Positions 1-5,567 of a DNA stretch of 5,802 nt are shown here, one piece after another (positions within the stretch are counted from its first letter, which is position 1; every line of letters begins with the position of its first letter). The notes beneath the pieces were generated by a model. The model saw only the letters and a program-made list of their open reading frames with translations, was not told where the DNA came from and ran no database searches. The DNA is taken from the NCBI GenBank assembly GCA_038253885.1, contig JBBSGP010000109.1, positions 1 to 5,802 of the forward strand. Reading direction: 5' to 3'. The stretch comes from JALZAQ01 sp038253885 (lineage in GTDB: Bacteria > Gemmatimonadota > Gemmatimonadetes > Gemmatimonadales > Gemmatimonadaceae). The position numbers were made by a program, and so were the translations under genes.

Positions 1-1
1 G

Positions 2-274
2 AACGAGTTCAAGGCGCCGGCTGACGTCATCCGGCGCGACGAGTGGGTGGACCGGGCGTCCGTCAACGTCCCGCTCGGCTATCTCTTCGTCGGAGGGATG
101 CTCGCGGAGGCGCTGGGCGGTCGAGGCGAGACGCGGGAGGTCGCGCGGATCATGGGCACCGTTCGGCAGATCGCCAAAGCCACTCGGGAGGAAGGACTGC
201 TGGCCGATTTCTCCGCGCCCCCGCCTCCCCCGCTCCCGCTGGGCGAGAGCACCGGCGTGAAGATCAAGCCGTAG
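2..274 (+). CDS. C-terminal end of an unidentified protein (possibly DUF2723-type)
   Basis: The frame is open from the left edge of the window and ends at a TAG at 272-274, giving 90 residues of what must be a longer protein. A GTG at 47 could be read as a start, but the coding-like sequence continues upstream of it (it begins NEFKAPADVIRRDEW), so I treat the gene as truncated by the window. The visible part is probably an amphipathic helix pair around VNVPLGYLFVGGMLAEAL and REVARIMGTVRQIAKATR. A proline-rich tail with PPPPPLPLGE follows, then a basic end. The helix-helix pattern ending in 'AKATR' resembles the soluble C-terminal end of large DUF2723 membrane proteins as I remember them, but this is a weak recollection and no transmembrane part is visible. 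The stop is 20 nt before the quinone oxidoreductase ATG, so the two genes probably share a transcript. Confidence 0.72.
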   Translation, partial: NEFKAPADVIRRDEWVDRASVNVPLGYLFVGGMLAEALGGRGETREVARIMGTVRQIAKATREEGLLADFSAPPPPPLPLGESTGVKIKP

Positions 275-294
275 GAGTGTCCGCCGGCCGGAAG

Positions 295-1287
295 ATGCGC
301 GCCGTCGTGATCACGCGATCGGGCGGTCCCGAAGTCCTGGCGATCAGAGAAGTGGATGCGCCGCGGCCGGGCTCGGGGGAGGTGCTGGTGCGCATCCGCG
401 GGTCGGCGCTCAACCGCGCCGACGTGCTCCAACGACAGGGTCGCTACCCCGCACCTCCGGGCGCGCCGGCCGACATTCCGGGACTCGAGTTCGCGGGTGA
501 GATCGAGGAGGTGGGGCTGGCGTCGGCGCGCTGGAAGATCGGCCAACGCGTCTTCGGTCTTGCCGGCGGCGGTGCACACGCCGAGCTCATCGTCGCACAC
601 GAGCGCGTTCTCGCTGAGGTGCCGGAGTCGCTCTCCTGGAGCGATGCCGGTGCCACGCCCGAGGCTTTCATCACTGCGCACGACGCTCTCATCTCGCAGG
701 CGCTGCTACAACGGGGCGAGAGACTACTCATCCACGCCGTCGGCTCGGGCGTGGGGCTCGCCGCCCTGCAACTCGCTCGTGCGATCGGAGCGATTCCCTT
801 CGGCACATCGCGGACATCCGAAAAGCTCGATCGGGCGCGGCAGCAGGGTCTCGAGCAGGGGATCACGCTGGGCGACGATCTGGCCGAGCTGGGTCCGGCA
901 GTGGCGGAGTGGACTCGCGGGAAGGGAATGGACGTCGTGCTCGATCTGGTGGGAGGGTCGCTCGCTGGCGCTAGCGTGGCGACACTGGCGATGCACGGCA
1001 GACTGATGCTCGTCGGGACGGTCGCCGGAGGACGAACGGATCTCGATCTGGGACGGATGCTCCGAAAGCGCCTCACCATCCGCGGGACGATGCTGCGCGC
1101 ACGCGCGCTGGAGGAGAAGGCCAGGGCGATCGATGGCTTCGCGGCCGACGTCGTGCCGCTGCTCGCACGCGGCACCGTCCGTCCCATCATCGATAGCGTC
1201 TTTCCGCTGGAACGGACGGCTGAGGCGCACGTCCGTCTGGAAAGCAACGCCACCTTCGGGAAGGTGGCGCTGACAGTCTCCGATTAG
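295..1287 (+). CDS. Zinc-free NAD(P)H:quinone oxidoreductase (MDR superfamily, PIG3/zeta-crystallin-like)
   Basis: A 330-residue cytosolic enzyme of the medium-chain dehydrogenase/reductase superfamily, full length for quinone oxidoreductases. These enzymes use NADPH to reduce quinones or enones. The N-terminal GroES-like domain starts with the family-typical MRAVVITRSGGPEVL. It then carries the signature ALNRADVLQRQGRYPAPPG (residues 38-56) and the PGLEFAGEIEEVG core. The Rossmann domain has the nucleotide-binding turn HAVGSGVGLAALQLA (147-161), followed by GMDVVLDLVGG (211-221) and GRLMLVGTVAGG (235-246). No structural or catalytic zinc cysteines are present, since the protein lacks cysteine. 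PIG3-type proteins are the closest pattern, but the substrate cannot be read from the sequence. ATG 295 is chosen because it begins the conserved N-terminus. An in-frame GTG at 277 is an alternative, and neither start has an ideally placed ribosome binding site. The gene follows the upstream stop by 20 nt and ends one base from the convergent flavoprotein gene. Confidence 0.95.
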   Translation: MRAVVITRSGGPEVLAIREVDAPRPGSGEVLVRIRGSALNRADVLQRQGRYPAPPGAPADIPGLEFAGEIEEVGLASARWKIGQRVFGLAGGGAHAELIVAHERVLAEVPESLSWSDAGATPEAFITAHDALISQALLQRGERLLIHAVGSGVGLAALQLARAIGAIPFGTSRTSEKLDRARQQGLEQGITLGDDLAELGPAVAEWTRGKGMDVVLDLVGGSLAGASVATLAMHGRLMLVGTVAGGRTDLDLGRMLRKRLTIRGTMLRARALEEKARAIDGFAADVVPLLARGTVRPIIDSVFPLERTAEAHVRLESNATFGKVALTVSD

Positions 1288-1288
1288 A

Positions 1289-2431
1289 TCACACCCCGAA
1301 CTGGGAGAAGCGGGCGAGGCTGAACGGGGCGAGATCCACGGTGGTGCCGCCAGCACAGAGGAGATCGGCCAGAATCTCGCCGACCGCCGGCGCGAGCGCG
1401 AATCCATGGCCCGAGTCCGCGGAGGCGATCACGACGCGCGGGTTGGCGGGATGCGTATCGATGATGAAGTCTCGATCTGGCGTGTTTGTGTAACGGCCGA
1501 CCGCCGTACCGCGGATCTGACCAGCTGCCTGGGGCATGAGGCGCCGCACCAGGTGCTGTATGTAGCCCTTCTCCTCGAATGATGCCTCCCGCGCATCGCT
1601 ATCCGGATCGACGTCCTCGCCGTGCCGGTGGAGGGCGATGCGTATCCCATCTCCGATGTCGGGAAACATCGTGAGCTGGTAGTCCGGCTCGTACTCCCAT
1701 ACCACGGCCGGGCTCCGCGCGGCATCATAGATCCCGATCCGGTGCACGGGCTCGAACCAGTAGTAGATCTGCCGTTCCACCCATAGCCAGAGCTTGAGCC
1801 TTGCGATCAGCTTCTGCAGCCAGGGACCCGCGGCCAGAAGGAGCCGGCTCCCGTGATACACTTCGGTCGCCGTGGCAACGGTGACGCCTGCGTCATCCGC
1901 CTGCCACGAGTTCACGTTATCCCCGAAATGCAGCTCCGCTCCGAATCGGCGCGCGCGGGCATGAAGAGCTTCGAGGCAGCACTCGGGCGACAGCATGAAC
2001 GCGCCAGGCTCGTACAGGCCGACCATGTCACTCGCGGGCTGTAGTCCGGGAAACCCATTCCGGATCTGAGCCGCCGACATCTCGATCGGCTTCACGTCCA
2101 GCGCCGCCGCACCGAGCCGGGCAGCGCCGATCAGCTCGCCTTCCGGAACGCCGATGGTGAGCGCCCCCGTCGGGTGCGCCAGCGTGGTGCCCGCGTCGTT
2201 CTCGAGCTCCTTCCACCGTCTAGCCGCACGACGCGCCAGAGGAACGTACCGGGCGCCATCCAGCCATGCCTCACGCAGCACAGCCGCGCGACCGTTGGTC
2301 GAGCCCAGAGAGTGTGGCACCGCATGCCGATCGATGCCGAGAACGCGCGCTCCGCTCTTCGCGATGTCGTAGGCGGCCGCGCTCCCGGTCGCGCCGAGAC
2401 CGATGATGATGACGTCGTGAACCGTGGGCAT
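1289..2431 (-). CDS. FAD-dependent oxidoreductase of the monomeric sarcosine oxidase / N-methyltryptophan oxidase family (DAO fold), with altered active site
   Basis: A 380-residue protein, close to the usual length of monomeric sarcosine oxidases (about 390). Residues 6-20 (DVIIIGLGATGSAAA) form the GxGxxG dinucleotide fold, and D34 sits where the FAD ribose is bound. RYVPLARRA (61-69), DVDPDSD (273-279), YTNTPDRDFIID (314-325) and DSGHGF (339-344) align with family landmarks almost without gaps. Family members oxidise N-methyl or cyclic secondary amino acids, but several key residues differ here. The position of the covalent-FAD cysteine (Cys315 of Bacillus MSOX) is Gly312. The Lys265 position is Arg264, the Arg49 position Ala50, the His45 position Asn46 and the Lys348 position Ala345. 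The Arg52 and His269 equivalents (R53, H268) are kept. Flavin is therefore probably non-covalent, and the reaction may be a dehydrogenase or something else. No signal peptide is seen. No good Shine-Dalgarno sequence precedes the ATG. The gene converges on the quinone oxidoreductase and diverges from the DUF4384-like gene. Confidence 0.92.
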   Translation of the reverse strand: MPTVHDVIIIGLGATGSAAAYDIAKSGARVLGIDRHAVPHSLGSTNGRAAVLREAWLDGARYVPLARRAARRWKELENDAGTTLAHPTGALTIGVPEGELIGAARLGAAALDVKPIEMSAAQIRNGFPGLQPASDMVGLYEPGAFMLSPECCLEALHARARRFGAELHFGDNVNSWQADDAGVTVATATEVYHGSRLLLAAGPWLQKLIARLKLWLWVERQIYYWFEPVHRIGIYDAARSPAVVWEYEPDYQLTMFPDIGDGIRIALHRHGEDVDPDSDAREASFEEKGYIQHLVRRLMPQAAGQIRGTAVGRYTNTPDRDFIIDTHPANPRVVIASADSGHGFALAPAVGEILADLLCAGGTTVDLAPFSLARFSQFGV

Positions 2432-2450
2432 GGAGGAGTGGAAGGGGGTC

Positions 2451-2480
2451 TATGTACACTCCGCTTGGGCCATGTGTCCA
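2451..2480 (-). promoter_or_regulatory. Candidate promoter of the FAD oxidoreductase gene
   Basis: On the minus strand TGGACA (2475-2480; 5 of 6 to TTGACA) is followed after 18 bp by TACATA (2451-2456; weak, 3 of 6 to TATAAT). Transcription would start near 2444, leaving only about 12 nt before the ATG at 2431. That fits the absence of a Shine-Dalgarno sequence and would imply a very short leader. The -10 match is poor, so this is tentative. Confidence 0.3.
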
Positions 2481-2484
2481 CTCC
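2453..2484. promoter_or_regulatory. Pair of 10-bp direct repeats, possible operator
   Basis: TGTACACTCC (2453-2462) and TGTCCACTCC (2475-2484) differ at one base and are offset by 22 bp, about two helical turns. One copy overlaps the candidate -10 and the other the candidate -35 of the flavoprotein promoter. A further half-site in the opposite orientation, GGAGTG at 2435-2440, is the inverse of CACTCC at 2457-2462. The placement suits a repressor or activator site, but no regulator can be named. Confidence 0.3.
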
Positions 2485-2527
2485 CGGAAAGACGCCGTCC
2501 CAAAATGTGGACGACGGGGGGCCGAAT

Positions 2528-2542
2528 AGCGAGTAGATCGCT
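2528..2542. promoter_or_regulatory. Short inverted repeat in the divergent intergenic region
   Basis: AGCGA (2528-2532) and TCGCT (2538-2542) are perfect inverted arms around a 5-bp centre, in the region between two divergent genes and about 90 bp upstream of the DUF4384-like gene. The arms are short and this could be chance. I saw no convincing -35/-10 pair for the plus-strand gene nearby. Confidence 0.18.
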
Positions 2543-2611
2543 GGCAGACAACGACTTGTGTTGGGGCACGCTCCTGGCAATGTTCCGTGAGCAGTTGATC
2601 GTGTTCCCCGT

Positions 2612-2626
2612 CTCCTCCTGGAGGAG
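2612..2626 (+). promoter_or_regulatory. Hairpin that pairs the Shine-Dalgarno sequence with an upstream anti-Shine-Dalgarno
   Basis: CTCCTCC (2612-2618), a single T, then GGAGGAG (2620-2626) form a perfect inverted repeat. The right arm is the ribosome binding site of the gene starting at 2629. In RNA the stem would be six pairs (five without strain) closed by a CUG loop, and it would hide the ribosome binding site completely. The left arm has the same sequence as the 16S anti-Shine-Dalgarno. This start is the only one possible, because an in-frame TGA lies at 2596. The arrangement suggests translation that is limited or switchable by temperature, a protein or an alternative fold; that part is inference. 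Confidence 0.5.
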
Positions 2627-2628
2627 CA

Positions 2629-4230
2629 ATGCTGCTCTCACTCGTCCTCTCGCTCGGCGCGGCGCTGTCGTCACCCGTCGCTACCCTGGATCCCGATCCG
2701 GCGATCCGCGTCTCCCTCGATCACAATCGGTACGAGCGGGGCGATCGGGGGCGGGTGCACGTTCGAACGCGCGAGGATGGGTACGTCATTGTCCTGCACG
2801 CCGATCCGGACGGACGGATCCGCGTGCTCTTTCCCGTGGATCCGGGTGATGACACGTTCCTGAGGGGCGGGCACGAGTACGAGATCCGCTCGCGCGGAAA
2901 TCGCGATGCGATCACCATCGCCCAAGCAGGCGGCAGCGGGAGCGTCTACGCCGCCTACTCCCCGGATCGCTTCCGCTTCGATGCCTTCGTGCTCGGGGAT
3001 CACTGGGACTTTCAAGCCCTCTCCGACAGCGCGGCCTCCGGCGACGCGGAAGCTCGGCTCAACGCGCTCGTCTCGCGTATGAGCACGGGGCGGCACTTCG
3101 ACTACGACATCGCATCGTATGCGGTGGCGCGCCGCGTCGCGTATGACACGGATCGCGACGACGCATCCTGGAACCCGTGGTACGATCCCTACTACTATCA
3201 TCCGTCGCTCTACTATCCGGGTTTCTTCAACATCGATATCTGCCTGGGCTGCCGCCGACACTTCCGCGGCTATCGCGTCTTCTACGATCCTTACTGGTCG
3301 GACCCATTCTACTACGACCCTTTCTACTACGCCTACCGCCCCTACCGCCCGTATGTGTACTCGCCGACCTACGTGTACCTGGATCGGCCGTACACCCCGC
3401 TATATCCGCGCGGCTATGACTTCAAGCCTGGTTCGCCATATGGAGGCGGTAGCGGCGGCTTCGGGTTTCGGTACCGCACGCCGACGGTCGTGCGGGGAGG
3501 CTTCGCGTCGCCCTACGTCTTCCCGACGTCTCCTTATCGCACGCGAGCCGGCGCTGGAGCGACCGCGGTGAATGTCGTGGCACAGCCGCTGGGTGGAATA
3601 GTGCGCCGATCGATGCCCGTTTCTGAGGCGCCGGCCGCTCATGGATCGGGAGATCAGACGATTCAGGGTATCGGAGTACGTCGCCGCTCGGAGCCCGGGT
3701 CGGATGCGGAGCACATCGGGCGGCAGGGCGAAGGCACCCGGGATGGAAGCGTTGGACACCGGCGCAGCGAGCCCGCAGAGCGCGTGAAGGTCGGCTCCCG
3801 GCGCACGTGGGAGAGTGTCGGTGCGGCAGAGGGAGATCCCGCGAGCAACAAGATGCCTATCGTGGAACGATCGCCTGGAGAGCCAAGTCCACGCTCGGCG
3901 ACGGAGCAGCAGCCCGCCTGGGGAACTCGGAGCGTGGAGACTCGTCGTGTCGAGCCGCAGCGCGTCGAGCCGCAGCGCGTCGAGCCGCAGCGTGTCGAGC
4001 CGCGCCGTCTCGAGCCGCCGCGCGCCGAGCCCCAGCGTGTCGAGCCGCGACGCGCGGAGCCGCCGAACGTGGAGTCGCATCGCTCAGAGCCGCGCGAGAT
4101 GTCGCGCCCGAGTGAGCCGAGACGTGTCGAGATGGGGTCGCGTGCAGAGCCCCGTTCGCCCCCCCAACGTCAGGGCGGTGACGGGGGACAGCGGCCGTCC
4201 GGAGGGGAGCGGCGCAGACCCGGCCGGTAA
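2629..4230 (+). CDS. Secreted DUF4384-like protein with Tyr/Pro-rich body and RxEP-repeat tail
   Basis: A 533-residue protein. Residues 1-18 (MLLSLVLSLGAALSSPVA) look like a short signal peptide. Residues 25-125 resemble the DUF4384 domain: VSLDHNRYERGDRGRVHVRT, then EDGYVIVLHADPDGRIRVLF, then a PVDPGDDTFLRGG strand region. Residues 181-265 are dominated by Tyr and Pro (22 Tyr in 85), in motifs such as DPYYYHP, DPFYYDPFYYAY and RPYRPYVYSPTY. This part contains the only two cysteines, C205 and C208 (CLGC). A Gly/Tyr-rich linker (271-310) follows. The region from about 330 to the end is polar and probably disordered, containing ten RxEPx pentads (440-489) and a basic end. DUF4384 has no established enzymatic role and is often found in exported proteins, so a cell-envelope, surface or adhesive role is only an inference. 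The start is fixed by the ribosome binding site at 2620-2626, which is itself buried in a hairpin. No partner gene is evident. Confidence 0.88.
   Translation: MLLSLVLSLGAALSSPVATLDPDPAIRVSLDHNRYERGDRGRVHVRTREDGYVIVLHADPDGRIRVLFPVDPGDDTFLRGGHEYEIRSRGNRDAITIAQAGGSGSVYAAYSPDRFRFDAFVLGDHWDFQALSDSAASGDAEARLNALVSRMSTGRHFDYDIASYAVARRVAYDTDRDDASWNPWYDPYYYHPSLYYPGFFNIDICLGCRRHFRGYRVFYDPYWSDPFYYDPFYYAYRPYRPYVYSPTYVYLDRPYTPLYPRGYDFKPGSPYGGGSGGFGFRYRTPTVVRGGFASPYVFPTSPYRTRAGAGATAVNVVAQPLGGIVRRSMPVSEAPAAHGSGDQTIQGIGVRRRSEPGSDAEHIGRQGEGTRDGSVGHRRSEPAERVKVGSRRTWESVGAAEGDPASNKMPIVERSPGEPSPRSATEQQPAWGTRSVETRRVEPQRVEPQRVEPQRVEPRRLEPPRAEPQRVEPRRAEPPNVESHRSEPREMSRPSEPRRVEMGSRAEPRSPPQRQGGDGGQRPSGGERRRPGR
3946..4095 (+). 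repeat. 15-bp tandem repeat encoding ten RxEPx pentads
   Basis: Ten in-frame 15-bp units encode RVEPQ x3, RVEPR, RLEPP, RAEPQ, RVEPR, RAEPP, NVESH and RSEPR. The first three units encode identical peptides and units 2 and 3 are identical at the DNA level. The later units diverge progressively, though the EP core is kept in nine of ten. This suggests recent slippage at the 5' end and older copies at the 3' end. The units alternate Arg and Glu, giving a charge-balanced, Pro-punctuated, probably extended tail. Scattered relatives (RRSEP at 353-356 and 379-382, RPSEP and SRAEP near the end) show the motif is spread through the C-terminal region. Confidence 0.92.
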
Positions 4231-4655
4231 GCCTCACCCAGCACCGCTTGGCTCCATTCTCCACGAGCGAAGTTGAAGCTCTGGCGGCGGCTCTCACCTC
4301 ATAGAAATCATTCGGCGTCACGCCCGTCGACGCGCGAGCACCACGCCCATGATCGCCGCGGGAGTGTTCTGGACTCCATTCCCGCCCACCGACGGCGCGA
4401 AGGCGCTGCCCGATCGAAGGTCATAACCGCCCCGCGTGGACGCCGTCCGATCGCCGCACATTCGCGGCTCCGCGGTGAGCCCGCCCCCGGCATCGACGAA
4501 GCTCATGCCCACCCGGTCGAACCGCGGCAGCTTCGCGTCTCTCTCGACTGGCAGTTCTGATCAGACATTCCCTTGTCGTTGTCGCTGCGGCCCGGCTCCC
4601 CGTGATGCCTGAAGAGTCCGATGAAGGCACTCTGGGAAAATTCTGGGGACAGTAT
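4231..4655. other. 425-bp region without a confident gene
   Basis: The stretch lies between a plus-strand and a minus-strand gene that converge. A weak hairpin at 4237-4251 (CCCAGC / GCTTGG with one mismatch and an ACC loop) follows the DUF4384-like stop but has no U-tract. TCTGGG occurs twice at 4631-4636 and 4642-4647, 11 bp apart, just beyond the stop of the minus-strand gene. The only coding-like segment is the minus-strand frame listed separately at 4318-4560. Confidence 0.6.
4318..4560 (-). pseudogene. Possible gene remnant: coding-like open frame without a convincing start
   Basis: This minus-strand frame is open from just after a TGA (4561-4563) to a TGA at 4318-4320, 80 sense codons. 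Its third positions are about four-fifths G or C, like the real genes nearby. The peptide reads like a folded C-terminal region rather than noise, for example RFDRVGMSFVDAGGGLTAEP and SVGGNGVQNTPAAIMGVVLA. The possible starts are a GTG at 4510-4512 and an ATG at 4504-4506, and neither has a clear ribosome binding site. It could be the C-terminal scrap of a decayed gene or a small real gene of 62-65 residues. Chance is also possible, because high GC alone lengthens open frames. I do not recognise the family. Confidence 0.25.
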
Positions 4656-5297
4656 TCAGGGCTTTCCGCCCGTCATGCCCGACATCTCCAGTGCGTGGTC
4701 GGGATCGCCGGTGCCCATCATCGGCGAAAAGAGCAGCTTTTCCGTGTACGGCGCCGACTTCATGGCTTTCATGGCCATGATCTGCTCGCCATACATCTTC
4801 CGGGCGTCGGCGACCGAGCGTTTCCCAGTGATGATCTCGTCGGCGAGGTTGAGCGCCAGGAAGTTGGCCCCCTCCTTGTCGCAGCGAGCCGAGATCTCGC
4901 CGGCGGTCCGTTCGACGACCACGCTGCCGTCGTACATGGCGAGATCACCAAACTTTTCCGCCGCCGGCGCCTTGTAATCGATCCACTGCTGCATGACGTC
5001 GGTGTGGTGCGCCGGGAAGTCGTGTGGGTACTCCACACGGTAGACAATCGTACGCTTCCAGGGACCGGTCTGTCCCCACACCATCATGTCGGACGACATG
5101 GCTGCGGGGCCCCCGTATTTCTTGGTCATGAACATCGCGGCCTCGCGCGACGCCTGCGGCCAGTCGGTCATCAAGCGTCCCATCTTCGCCATGTCCGGTT
5201 TGCCCCTGCCCACCTTATGCTGTGCCGGAAGCGCCGAGACGCTCACGGTGAGAAGTGCGGCTGCTGTGGCCCAGATCACCCGTCGGTTGCTCTTCAT
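4656..5297 (-). CDS. Secreted conserved-looking protein of unknown function, Met-rich
   Basis: A 213-residue protein with a clear signal peptide: basic MKSNRR, a hydrophobic stretch to about residue 20, and a likely cleavage after SALPA (residue 25). The mature part is probably mostly helical, with a distinctive core GPWKRTIVYRVEYPHDFPAHH (78-98), then VMQQWIDYKAP, MYDGSVVVERTAGEISARCD (121-140) and NFLALNLADEIITGKRSV. I recall similar GPWKRT...HDFP...YDGSV.ERT...ARCD sequences as hypothetical proteins, but I know no name or function. Nineteen of 213 residues are methionine, and there is one cysteine (C139), so no internal disulfide. Catalytic motifs are not evident. The ATG at 5295-5297 is supported by GGAGGA on the minus strand (5306-5311), eight bases upstream. 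It is transcribed away from the GntR-like gene and toward the intergenic region at 4231-4655. Confidence 0.88.
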   Translation of the reverse strand: MKSNRRVIWATAAALLTVSVSALPAQHKVGRGKPDMAKMGRLMTDWPQASREAAMFMTKKYGGPAAMSSDMMVWGQTGPWKRTIVYRVEYPHDFPAHHTDVMQQWIDYKAPAAEKFGDLAMYDGSVVVERTAGEISARCDKEGANFLALNLADEIITGKRSVADARKMYGEQIMAMKAMKSAPYTEKLLFSPMMGTGDPDHALEMSGMTGGKP

Positions 5298-5311
5298 CCT
5301 GACAGTCCTCC

Positions 5312-5547
5312 GAGAAAGAACCGCGCACCGGCGAAGTGAGGGAGCGCGTCAACAATGGGGACGGGCATTGCATTTGCCGTTCCAGTCTGTCGCATTTTGT
5401 CTGGTTACAGATGCCTGGTTCCACCCGTTCTGGTACGAGGCGGCTGGCCCGTACCTCAGCGAGTTGGGTGAGTGGCGCGCACGCAAGCGTCCGGCACGAT
5501 TCGTCGCCTGGTATCACCTCCAAGTCGGCACACAAGCGCGCGCGCGG
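5312..5547. other. Divergent intergenic region with an unexplained coding-like frame
   Basis: No confident gene lies between the minus-strand gene ending its 5' leader here and the plus-strand promoter at 5548. Plus-strand frame 1 is open throughout and on to the right edge. Its stretch 5410-5523 reads as DAWFHPFWYEAAGPYLSELG and continues to FVAWYHLQ, with third positions mostly G or C. It has no ATG or GTG start in a sensible place. It may be a decayed gene or chance. On the minus strand a GGAACC (from 5417-5422) and a TTGACG (from 5346-5351) resemble -35 boxes, but neither has a good -10. Confidence 0.3.
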
Positions 5548-5556
5548 TGCTATACT
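5548..5556 (+). promoter_or_regulatory. Extended -10 promoter upstream of the GntR-type gene
   Basis: TG at 5548-5549, one base, then TATACT (5551-5556) is a strong extended -10 (5 of 6 to TATAAT plus the TGn element). No TTGACA-like -35 lies 16-18 bp upstream, which is usual for extended -10 promoters. Transcription would start near 5563 and leave a leader of about 135 nt before the GTG at 5698. An alternating GC tract (5536-5546) fills the spacer side. Confidence 0.5.
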
Positions 5557-5567
5557 CGGAGCGCTGA

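Noticed and set aside
43..294. N-terminal extension of the quinone oxidoreductase frame back to position 43
   Set aside because: The 84 extra residues are low-complexity Arg/Gly-rich sequence overlapping the real upstream frame. The family N-terminus starts exactly at ATG 295.
444..1253. Long minus-strand open frame opposite the quinone oxidoreductase
   Set aside because: Ser/Arg/Pro-rich composition with no motif. It is the expected antisense shadow of a GC-rich gene with clear family motifs on the other strand.
2487..2513. Imperfect inverted repeat GCCGTCC ... GGACGAC in the divergent region
   Set aside because: One mismatch and only a four- to five-pair continuous core, which is expected often by chance in GC-rich DNA.
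2671..3261. 196-codon minus-strand frame opposite the DUF4384-like domain
   Set aside because: Val/Ile/Arg-rich with no recognisable fold or start signal. The plus-strand frame has a signal peptide and domain motifs.
3241..3263. CLGCRRH considered as a heme c attachment site
   Set aside because: The heme c motif is CxxCH with His immediately after the second Cys. Here two arginines intervene.
3946..4095. Tandem repeat considered as a CRISPR array
   Set aside because: Units are 15 bp, contiguous, without spacers, and in frame with a protein.
4237..4251. Hairpin after the DUF4384-like gene considered as a terminator
   Set aside because: Short stem with a mismatch and no following T-tract. 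Mentioned in the region note only.
3400..4321. Several open frames in other frames across the 15-bp repeat (Arg/Ala or Ser/Arg-rich)
   Set aside because: A 15-bp repeat is open in many frames at once, and these peptides simply read the repeat out of phase.
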